The notes beneath the pieces were generated by a model that made no database searches, had not been told where the DNA came from, and worked only from the letters and a program-made list of their open reading frames with translations. From Caldifarciminota bacterium UBA6260 (GTDB taxonomy: Bacteria > Hydrothermota > 32-111), in NCBI GenBank assembly GCA_002441125.1, contig DJVI01000002.1, positions 1 through 17,397 on the forward strand: a stretch of DNA of 17,397 nucleotides, written 5' to 3'. Positions 8,301 to 13,944 of this stretch are shown here, one piece after another (the first letter of the stretch is position 1; each line of letters starts with the position of its first letter). The position numbers and the translations under genes were made by a program.

Positions 8301-9104
8301 GAAAACAACATAAAATACCTTTACGAAGGACTTCTTTATGGACTTGAGACTGATCATCCTGTCGAGGTTCCATATAACTATATTTTAATAATGCTTTTTG
8401 CTTATGAAAGGGGTTTTAAAAAAGTAGCAAATATTCTTTCGGATTTTATTTTGAATTATAAATTTAAAATTGATATAACTACATCTGCACTCTTTATAAA
8501 ATATTTTAATACTTTAGATCCAAAATTTAAAAAAGAGGGGCTTTACCATATAAATAGAGCATTAAGAAGAGAAAATACTCCTCCATACCAGATATATCTT
8601 GATATCTTTTTTTCTGAATATCTTGAAACTGGAAATAAGAAAAAACTTGTTTTGATGTATGAAAATATAAAGACTTTTGTCGAAAAAACAAAATTGAGAG
8701 AAAGTACAAAGATAAAATTAAATATAATGCTCAAAATTATCGAAATAGAAAAAGGATTATTATCAACAAAAAAGATAGAAAAATATTTAAAAGAGATCCT
8801 CGATTACAATATTTATTCAAAACAGATTCTTCAGTTACTTTATACTGCAGGGAAATATCTTGTTGAAAAAGGTCATAAAAAAGGGTTTGATTTTCTAATC
8901 AAAGGATACGAATTTTCAAAAAAGTATAAATTTTACAATTATATGTATTTTTTCGAAAATTATTTTATAGAAAATGGATATAGAAAAAAGTACTTTTTAA
9001 AAAATAGAGATAAAACAGAAAAAATTTTATACAGAATAAACAAAATTGAAAATATTGAAGAACTCGTCAACTGGTTTTTAAAAAAAGAGGATTCCAACAC
9101 TTGA
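5349..9104 (+). CDS. Soluble-adenylyl-cyclase-like protein: class III cyclase halves, P-loop ATPase, helical repeats (1251 aa)
   Basis: The domain order matches mammalian soluble adenylyl cyclase (ADCY10). Residues 3-65 are a C1-like half with FIDVSNFTSTTENF and FAGDGIMF, giving the two metal-binding aspartates D8 and D58; the rest of C1 (to about 140) is degenerate. Residues 150-315 are a C2-like half: K198 in FADKGWN and T260 in EYTFFG sit where sAC has its adenine-contacting lysine and threonine, and N267 and R271 (NLAAR) are the transition-state pair. FEFKGLDRKIRIFSV closes the domain. A STAND/AAA-type ATPase follows, with Walker A GEGGIGKT (354-361, K360) and Walker B VVVDDSQYID (D440/D441). 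Residues from about 600 to the end are TPR-like helices. It likely makes cAMP from ATP in the cytoplasm. The start is a TTG at 5349 after TAAGGGGGAG; no ATG lies near. The position equivalent to the bicarbonate-binding lysine of sAC (K95) is L54. Confidence 0.85.
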   Translation: MLKTYFIDVSNFTSTTENFIKNSEYGAEIISSIINEIFTKGIEKIYENEGNVLLFAGDGIMFCVDQERVKIIESEFNKNISNVNFSQKTYLGYKILEMENNYYPRIIHGTKRDFLYFYPEPSSINFKDIEDKINLDFPPIIKEFKNSEKHGELRIIPAGFLNIENKYELDHIEKFFKFIINEADFENIYLNKIEFADKGWNLLFVCGLPISVENAPLKLIKFFKKSIEEAKKMDIKIKIGCTLNKGYAGIIGNDKRWEYTFFGTNINLAARIAVKGDYFRIFVDGSFYNQLKDTINFKDLGEFEFKGLDRKIRIFSVEEIFEKKESSIFVGREDELKKAINFLNNEKACLLLEGEGGIGKTTFIKQILQKLNLKNYYVSCSYRQEIYNSILSLIETIKKFAIDDPQFSALLTKTEKINNIDDKFKTIIKNIPQKIIVVVDDSQYIDSKSIDLFKWLLYSDLSNINIIFSGRELSKLDFLNSKLLRYNVEKITLSNFSPQNVRNFIKIYSKMDINEKDLENIMKISFGNPLYLEQFLSFLINEKLIENNKGYISLKIDIKGLPYSLKELVLLKFDKLPEITKEFVETGSVIGDQFRDDLVLKSISIKEKNDLNILSSAYEIKILNRKEEFVSAFYHSIIRQIIFDRMVKKRVSQICLNVAREMLKDDKNPFSILQSGDFFLLGEDLENAYQSYIKSLSLFMKLNNFEYSLHIYEKLLSIENLSEQHLKNILSFYPKLSIHNTNLNSIQKSYEKLKELVNKNEKIEKDVLKSILDSLVSVARDSEKAREIAKIYSENFGFDIYYYFSMISIEENANADFDQIIKHFKKLESIKNRFDIDTHFRYKLEKLSIYFFYTLKKEIIKKLMDELKVMKSKIKDKKLLTEYYSLITSIKIHTNKLDEAERSLKVLYRLIDKEKNLNLLNFYYNDMGIIYSNKYIKTKKKKDILKSIKYFKKAYQLNKEKMNMNTLPLITTNLANSYLNLLNIENNIKYLYEGLLYGLETDHPVEVPYNYILIMLFAYERGFKKVANILSDFILNYKFKIDITTSALFIKYFNTLDPKFKKEGLYHINRALRRENTPPYQIYLDIFFSEYLETGNKKKLVLMYENIKTFVEKTKLRESTKIKLNIMLKIIEIEKGLLSTKKIEKYLKEILDYNIYSKQILQLLYTAGKYLVEKGHKKGFDFLIKGYEFSKKYKFYNYMYFFENYFIENGYRKKYFLKNRDKTEKILYRINKIENIEELVNWFLKKEDSNT

Positions 9105-9128
9105 CAACATATTTTGTAAATATATTAT
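9101..9128 (+). promoter_or_regulatory. Promoter of the carboxyltransferase gene, -35 overlapping the upstream stop codon
   Basis: TTGACA (9101-9106), a 16-nt spacer and TATTAT (9123-9128) make a near-consensus promoter whose -35 box includes the TGA stop (9102-9104) of the cyclase gene. The predicted start is near 9135 and the leader to the ATG about 20 nt, containing AGGAGG at 9145-9150. The carboxyltransferase can therefore be expressed independently of the cyclase. Confidence 0.7.
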
Positions 9129-9154
9129 AAAAGAACAAGATTTCAGGAGGTTTG

Positions 9155-10834
9155 ATGGCTAAAAGAAAACTTTTGATAAGAGATCTAACTTTAAGGGATG
9201 GACAACAATCCCAATTCGCTACAAGGATGAACCAGAATCAGGTTGATAGAGTTTTACCATATTTTAAAGAAGCAACTTTTTATGCTATGGAGGTATGGGG
9301 TGGTGCTGTTCCAGATTCGGTTATGAGATTTTTAAATGAAAATCCATGGGAGAGACTTGAGAGAATAAAAGAAGGTGTTGGACCAAAAACTAAACTTACA
9401 GCACTTTCAAGAGGAAGAAACCTTTTTGGTTACAATCCATATCCTGATTCGGTAATAGAAGGATTTTGCAGAAACGCTATAAAATCTGGAATCGATATAA
9501 TGAGAGTTTTTGATGCTTTAAATGATATTGACAATTATAAAGCAACAATAAAATTTGTTAAGGAAAACAAGGGAATAGTTGATGGAGCAGTCTGTTATAC
9601 CACAGATCCAAAATTCTCTTTCAGTGAAAGGATAAAATCTATTTTTTCTTCTGAAAAACTTCCACCAAAAATTTTCACTGTCGATTATTTTGTTAAAAAG
9701 GCAAAAGAACTTGAAGCCCTTGGTGCAAACATGGTAACCATAAAAGATATGGCTGGACTTATCGATCCTGAAATGTCTGCAAAAATTATAAAAGCTTTGA
9801 AAAAAGAGTTAAACATACCTGTAGATCTTCATACACATTGTACTCCTGGATATGGACTTGCTTCAATTCTTATGGCTATAGTAAATGGTGCTGACATGGT
9901 TGATACTGTCATATATAATTTTGCCGGAGGACCCGCAGCTCCAGCTTTTGAACTTGTAAAAATCTTCGCAGATAAATTGGGTATAGAAATAGATGTAAAT
10001 CTTGAGGCTGTTGTAAAAATAAACAATGAGTTAAAATCTATTTGTGAAGAGTTGAAACCGTTCAACACTGAATACATTTATCCAAGAGAATTTGATATAA
10101 CAAAAGATAAATTACCAACAGAAATTGAAAAACTTTTCGATAATTCTATTAAGTATGCTGAAACAAACAATTACACTAAACTGCTTGATGAGATACACAA
10201 AATCGAGGATTATTTTGGTTTTCCAAAACCAAATGAAATAGTTAAACATGCTCAAATACCCGGAGGAATGTATACTAACATGAGATCACAACTTGAACAG
10301 GCAAAAATGATAAATCTAATGGAAAGAGTTTTACGCGCTGTTCCAAAAGTTCGACTTGATTCAGGTCTTCCACCACTTGTTACACCAACAAGCCAGATAG
10401 TTGGAGTTCAAGCCGTAAATTGCATTATAGATGAGAATAATGGAAAACCTTGGTATACAACAAAATCAGCACAATTCGTTAACCTTGTAAAAGGGTCTTA
10501 TGGAAAAACGCCCTATAAAATAGATCCGGAATTCAGATATAAAATTGCAGGAACAAGGGAAGAGATTCCATACGATGTTTCAAAATATGAAAAGCAACCA
10601 AATCCTCCACTTGAGGAATTTGGTGGTGTTTTACTCGCACAAAATGAAAAGGAAGAGCTTCTCCTTGAACTTTTCCCAAATGTAGCAAACAATTTCTTGA
10701 AAAAGGTTAGAGAGAAAGAGTTCAATGAAAAGATAAAAAATGATCCAGAATATTTGAAAAAGTTAAAGGAGAAAAATAAAGTTGATGATGGGATAGATGA
10801 TGATCTATGGGACAATCTATCCCACAACATTTAG
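9155..10834 (+). CDS. Biotin-dependent carboxyltransferase subunit, PycB / transcarboxylase 5S type (559 aa)
   Basis: This protein is a DRE-TIM-barrel carboxyltransferase that moves CO2 between carboxybiotin and a 2-oxo acid (pyruvate/oxaloacetate). Metal-site and catalytic residues are visible: D15 in DLTLRDGQQSQ, K197 in VTIKDMAGLIDP (the lysine that is carbamylated in this family) and H226/H228 in DLHTHCTPGYG. The conserved-domain region PYPDSVIEGFCRNAIKSGIDIMRVFDALND and the C-terminal IPGGMYTN...RVLRAVPKVRLDSGLPPLVTPTSQIVG are typical of pyruvate carboxylase subunit B, oxaloacetate decarboxylase alpha and the transcarboxylase 5S subunit. It ends without a biotinyl domain (no AMKM), so it needs a separate biotin carrier protein not present in this window. 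The ATG at 9155 follows AGGAGG at 4 nt; a TTG three bases upstream is an unlikely start. Which pathway (anaplerosis, decarboxylation, methylmalonyl-CoA transcarboxylation) cannot be told from here. Confidence 0.9.
   Translation: MAKRKLLIRDLTLRDGQQSQFATRMNQNQVDRVLPYFKEATFYAMEVWGGAVPDSVMRFLNENPWERLERIKEGVGPKTKLTALSRGRNLFGYNPYPDSVIEGFCRNAIKSGIDIMRVFDALNDIDNYKATIKFVKENKGIVDGAVCYTTDPKFSFSERIKSIFSSEKLPPKIFTVDYFVKKAKELEALGANMVTIKDMAGLIDPEMSAKIIKALKKELNIPVDLHTHCTPGYGLASILMAIVNGADMVDTVIYNFAGGPAAPAFELVKIFADKLGIEIDVNLEAVVKINNELKSICEELKPFNTEYIYPREFDITKDKLPTEIEKLFDNSIKYAETNNYTKLLDEIHKIEDYFGFPKPNEIVKHAQIPGGMYTNMRSQLEQAKMINLMERVLRAVPKVRLDSGLPPLVTPTSQIVGVQAVNCIIDENNGKPWYTTKSAQFVNLVKGSYGKTPYKIDPEFRYKIAGTREEIPYDVSKYEKQPNPPLEEFGGVLLAQNEKEELLLELFPNVANNFLKKVREKEFNEKIKNDPEYLKKLKEKNKVDDGIDDDLWDNLSHNI
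10790..10823. repeat. 9-bp inverted repeat at the end of the carboxyltransferase gene; possible convergent terminator
   Basis: GGGATAGAT (10790-10798) and ATCTATCCC (10815-10823) are perfect inverted repeats with a 16-nt loop that itself contains ATCTATGGG, so a smaller alternative hairpin (ATAGAT-GATG-ATCTAT, 10793-10808) is also possible. It lies inside the last codons, just before the overlapping stop codons of two convergent genes. A run of five T follows only at 10839-10843, so the terminator reading is weak. Confidence 0.35.
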
Positions 10835-12090
10835 AAACTTTTTACTGCATAAAAAGCTGAAACATAACCGGAAGACCATGCCCACTGCAGGTTGTAACCA
10901 CCACTTTTTCCGTCAATATCAAGTATCTCACCAGCAAAATATAACCCTTTTATCCTTTTGTGTTGAAGAGTTTCAAAATCTACATCATCAACTGAAACTC
11001 CACCTGCCATAACCTGCGCATTCAAAAAACCATTATGATTTGCAACTGTAAAAGTAAAGGAGTGTATATTATTTATTATTTTCTCAACATCTTTTTCAGT
11101 CAAAACATTTATTTTATCGTTCATATTAAAACCGAGAGATTTTAAAAATATTACACCTATTCTTTTGTTTATCCAACCATTGAAAAGAAACTCTAAATCG
11201 TAATCACCGAATCTTTTGATTCTAAAAGTTAACTCGTCCTTTATTTCAACATCGGTCATTTCAGGCAAAAGATCTATTAAAATTTTTACTTTTTTATTTT
11301 CGTTTAAATTTTTAACCGCTTCTCTACTTATGTTTAAAATTGCGTTTCCACTAATTCCATAATTTGTAAAAAGGATTTCCCCATTCTCAACAAGTGTATT
11401 CTTTCCATCAACATTTAAAATTACTCCACATTCCCATTTGCAACCTTCCATACTCTTAAAAGGATCAGTTTCAACTAATCTCAATTGAACAAGTGTAGGA
11501 AAAGGTTTTATTATGTTAACATTCAAATCTTTTAATACTCTAAAAAAATTCTCTTCCTTTTTTTTCAAACCAGCAAGCCCACCAGTTGAAAAAATAACTT
11601 TAGAACAAAGGAAATTATATCTATTGTCAGCCCTTAAAAGAAATTTTTCATCTTTTTTTTCAATTTTAACTATCTCTGTTTCGGCGTAAATTTTCACACC
11701 TCTTTTTGAAGCTCCAAAACGCAACCCATCAACAATTGATGATGCTTGATAACTTGCCGGGAAACATTTTCCATTCTCATCGAAAACTACTCTTATTCCA
11801 AGATTTTTGAAAATGTTAAGAGTTAAACTTTGAGGACATTTTGAAAAAACTGATTTTAAAATAAGGGGATTTCCATAAAAGTTAGAAAGACATAAGTCTT
11901 TGTTGGTTAAATTACATTTTCCATTTCCAGTTTTTAAAACTTTCTTTAAAATTCTATCCTCTGATTCAAAAACAGCAACTGAAAGATCACTTTCATCTTT
12001 TGCCACTATTGATGAAAAGATACCTGATGCTCCACCACCAATAATACCAATATCAAATTCTCCGTCTATATTATTATGATAACTGTACAT
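10831..12090 (-). CDS. HI0933/BaiN-family FAD-dependent oxidoreductase (419 aa)
   Basis: This cytoplasmic flavoprotein belongs to the HI0933 (YhiN/BaiN) family. The N-terminal dinucleotide-binding motif GIIGGGASG (G18, G20, G23) is followed by E42 at the end of the second strand for the FAD ribose. The family signature KTGNGKCNLTN is at about residues 53-63. The C-terminal FAD-closing segment GLYFAGEILDIDGKSGGYNLQWAWSSGYVSA is typical, and the length fits the family (about 390-420). Members are annotated as NAD(P)/FAD-dependent oxidoreductases; substrates are mostly unproven, with a few linked to bile-acid-type 2-ene reduction, so I give no specific reaction. The ATG at 12090 follows AAGGAG closely. 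The 3' end is convergent with the carboxyltransferase: the TAA of this gene (10831-10833) and the TAG of the other (10832-10834) share bases. Confidence 0.9.
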   Translation of the reverse strand: MYSYHNNIDGEFDIGIIGGGASGIFSSIVAKDESDLSVAVFESEDRILKKVLKTGNGKCNLTNKDLCLSNFYGNPLILKSVFSKCPQSLTLNIFKNLGIRVVFDENGKCFPASYQASSIVDGLRFGASKRGVKIYAETEIVKIEKKDEKFLLRADNRYNFLCSKVIFSTGGLAGLKKKEENFFRVLKDLNVNIIKPFPTLVQLRLVETDPFKSMEGCKWECGVILNVDGKNTLVENGEILFTNYGISGNAILNISREAVKNLNENKKVKILIDLLPEMTDVEIKDELTFRIKRFGDYDLEFLFNGWINKRIGVIFLKSLGFNMNDKINVLTEKDVEKIINNIHSFTFTVANHNGFLNAQVMAGGVSVDDVDFETLQHKRIKGLYFAGEILDIDGKSGGYNLQWAWSSGYVSAFYAVKSF

Positions 12091-12432
12091 ATACTCCTTC
12101 TTTTTTTGTTTATTTTACAATAAAAGGATAAATTTATCAAACGAAAGTTTTTAATTTTAAAAATTTTTATCAAAAGTTTGACTATAAAAAATAGCACATA
12201 TAATCAAAAATATATTGGTCAATTTTTTAATATTGTAATTATCTGTTTTTTACCCATTTTTTCCGTCATTGAAATTGTTTGGCTTTGCTTAAATACTTAT
12301 AACTATAGCAACCTTCCTGTTAGCATTTCAAATTATTGTTTCACCTTTGAAAAAAATAATTACTAAAAAAATAAGCAATATCAGATACTTAAACCAAAAA
12401 AATGTCACACTGTCAAGCACCGTCCCCAAATT
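12091..12432. other. Intergenic region with a GC-richer patch (12264-12427)
   Basis: No convincing gene is seen in these 342 bp. The part next to the flavoprotein gene is very AT-rich and holds a weak minus-strand promoter candidate (TTTGAT, 18 nt, TAAAAT). From about 12264 to 12427 the composition changes: the 25-base stretch 12403-12427, containing TGTCACAC, TGTCAAGCAC and CGTCCCC, is about 60% G+C within surroundings below 30%. It abuts the stop codon of the ClC gene. The 62-codon plus-strand open frame here starts at TTG without a ribosome binding site and is rejected. See findings for the possible mobile-remnant reading. Confidence 0.6.
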
Positions 12433-13698
12433 TTAAATTCCTTTTATCTGTTCTCCTATTTTACCTTCGATTTCATCAAACTTTTTCATCGCTAAAACTT
12501 GAGAAGAGTAAATACTTTTATGACCTGTTATTAGAAAACTGACAAGGCAAGAAATAGAAGCGTATGGAGCTATAGATGGTCCTGCGATTTCTAAAGCTAA
12601 TAAGCTTGAAGCAAGTGGTGTATTTGTTGTCCCAGCAAGTAGTGATGCCAGTCCGAGTATAGAAAAAAGTTGAATATCAATTTTTGGAAAAATTACTGAT
12701 AGCAAATTTCCAGCGGTTGTACCGATGAAAAAAATTGGATTAATAAGTCCACCATCTCCTCCAAAATTTAAAGTCAAAGATGTTGTTAATATTTTCAAAA
12801 TTGGATAATAAAATGGATATTCTTTACCGTTCAAACTGTTTTTTATAACCTCCATCCCTATCCCACCTAAATCCTTTGAAACAAATCTATAAATTAAAAT
12901 AAGAATTGTTCCAGCGATCAGAGAATATATATAAAGCCCTTTTGTTTTTAAAGATAATTTTTTAAAAAGATTAAAAATTTCAATAAAAAGATAAGAAATT
13001 AATCCAAAAAATATTCCACTAACAATCGAGATAAAAAGCGAATAGAATGTAAATTTTGGGAAAGTTATAATAATACCTGTTAAATTCTCAACATTGAAAA
13101 AAAGGTTTATTACCAAAACAGTAACTACACTTGAAACAAAAGATGGTAACAAAACATCGTAAAGCAGTTTTCCAACAAAAAGAACTTCGATTCCAAAAAT
13201 AGCACCTGCTATCGGTGTTCCAAAAACTCCTGAAAAACCAGATCCAATTCCACATATTACAATCTTTTTCAGGTCATCATCTCTTAGTTTAAAAATCTGC
13301 CCTATAAACGAAGAGATTGTGCCTCCCAGTTGTGCTGATGGACTCTCTTTTCCTGCAGAACCTCCAAAAGAGATTGTTAAAACTGTTGTCAAAATATCAA
13401 TTGGAAGTTTTATTATGTTGATCTTTCCACTCTTTTTATGTAAAGCATCTATAATTTTATCCGTACCATGAGATTCTTTCTCATCTGAAAATTTTTTTAT
13501 CAGATAGTTTGTTATTAGAAGAACAAAAGGTAAAAGAAGATATAGATAACCGCTTGTATATATTTTTGATGTTCTTTTTAACAAAGTTAAAAATAAACCA
13601 ACAAATATCCCAACTAAAAATCCAATACCTATTGAAATAAATACCCATTTAAGAAGTGACCGAAAAAGTATTCTCTGTAATTTAATCGTTTTTTTCAT
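12433..13698 (-). CDS. ClC-family anion channel/transporter (421 aa)
   Basis: An integral membrane protein with the ClC fold of about 17 helices in two inverted halves, no cytoplasmic CBS domain, and the short length usual for prokaryotic ClC. The gating glutamate is E118 in GGSAGKESP, equivalent to GREGP of the E. coli protein. The second-half signature FGGDGGLINP and the N-terminal-half segment GSGFSGVFGTPIAGAIFGIEV are clear. The GSGIP motif that lines the Cl- site is replaced by GTDKI near residue 78. The residue at the internal proton-glutamate position (E203 in E. coli) is V172, as in ClC channels rather than classical Cl-/H+ exchangers. Chloride, fluoride or another anion cannot be told apart here. 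The ATG at 13698 has no Shine-Dalgarno. It diverges from the protease gene. Confidence 0.9.
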   Translation of the reverse strand: MKKTIKLQRILFRSLLKWVFISIGIGFLVGIFVGLFLTLLKRTSKIYTSGYLYLLLPFVLLITNYLIKKFSDEKESHGTDKIIDALHKKSGKINIIKLPIDILTTVLTISFGGSAGKESPSAQLGGTISSFIGQIFKLRDDDLKKIVICGIGSGFSGVFGTPIAGAIFGIEVLFVGKLLYDVLLPSFVSSVVTVLVINLFFNVENLTGIIITFPKFTFYSLFISIVSGIFFGLISYLFIEIFNLFKKLSLKTKGLYIYSLIAGTILILIYRFVSKDLGGIGMEVIKNSLNGKEYPFYYPILKILTTSLTLNFGGDGGLINPIFFIGTTAGNLLSVIFPKIDIQLFSILGLASLLAGTTNTPLASSLLALEIAGPSIAPYASISCLVSFLITGHKSIYSSQVLAMKKFDEIEGKIGEQIKGI

Positions 13699-13706
13699 AA
13701 TTTGTT

Positions 13707-13734
13707 ATTATAAGTTTTATTAACTTCTAGTCAA
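13707..13734 (-). promoter_or_regulatory. Promoter of the ClC gene, apparently leaderless or nearly so
   Basis: The minus strand has TTGACT (13729-13734), a 16-nt spacer and a perfect TATAAT (13707-13712). Only 8 nt lie between the -10 and the ATG at 13698, and there is no Shine-Dalgarno, so the message should have no leader or one to two bases. Confidence 0.65.
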
Positions 13735-13920
13735 TAAAAATGTAACTTTTTAATAATACTATGTAATATTTTTATTACTTTTTTTCTTTTTTTAGGGTTC
13801 AAAAGTTTTGATTAAAAAATATTTATAAATGTAATAATTTTATGACTAAAAAATTGATTTGTTAAAAATATAAGTATTTAAAAATAAATAATTTATAAAA
13901 GGCACACTTGTTGTTTTATA

Positions 13921-13944
13921 TGAAACCTCAAAAAGGAGGTTTCA
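13921..13944 (+). promoter_or_regulatory. Hairpin sequestering the ribosome binding site and start of the protease gene
   Basis: TGAAACCTC (13921-13929), a six-base loop AAAAAG and GAGGTTTCA (13936-13944) are perfectly complementary over 9 bp. The right arm holds most of the Shine-Dalgarno GGAGG (13935-13939) and the A of the ATG at 13944; only the first G lies in the loop. Formed in RNA, it would block ribosome binding, so translation would need melting by heat, a protein or another RNA. It is not followed by a T run, so it is not a terminator. No clear promoter was found upstream; TATAAA at 13894-13899 is a candidate -10. Confidence 0.65.

Noticed and set aside
12127..12138. GATAAATTTATC palindrome upstream of the flavoprotein gene
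   Set aside because: It overlaps a weak promoter candidate and could be an operator, but a 12-bp A/T-rich palindrome is not convincing alone.
12178..12366. 62-codon plus-strand open frame in the intergenic gap
   Set aside because: It has a TTG start, no Shine-Dalgarno, low-complexity hydrophobic translation and no recognisable motif.
13894..13899. TATAAA as the -10 box of the protease gene
   Set aside because: There is no acceptable -35 at 16-18 nt and no extended -10, so it is kept only as a possibility in the hairpin entry.
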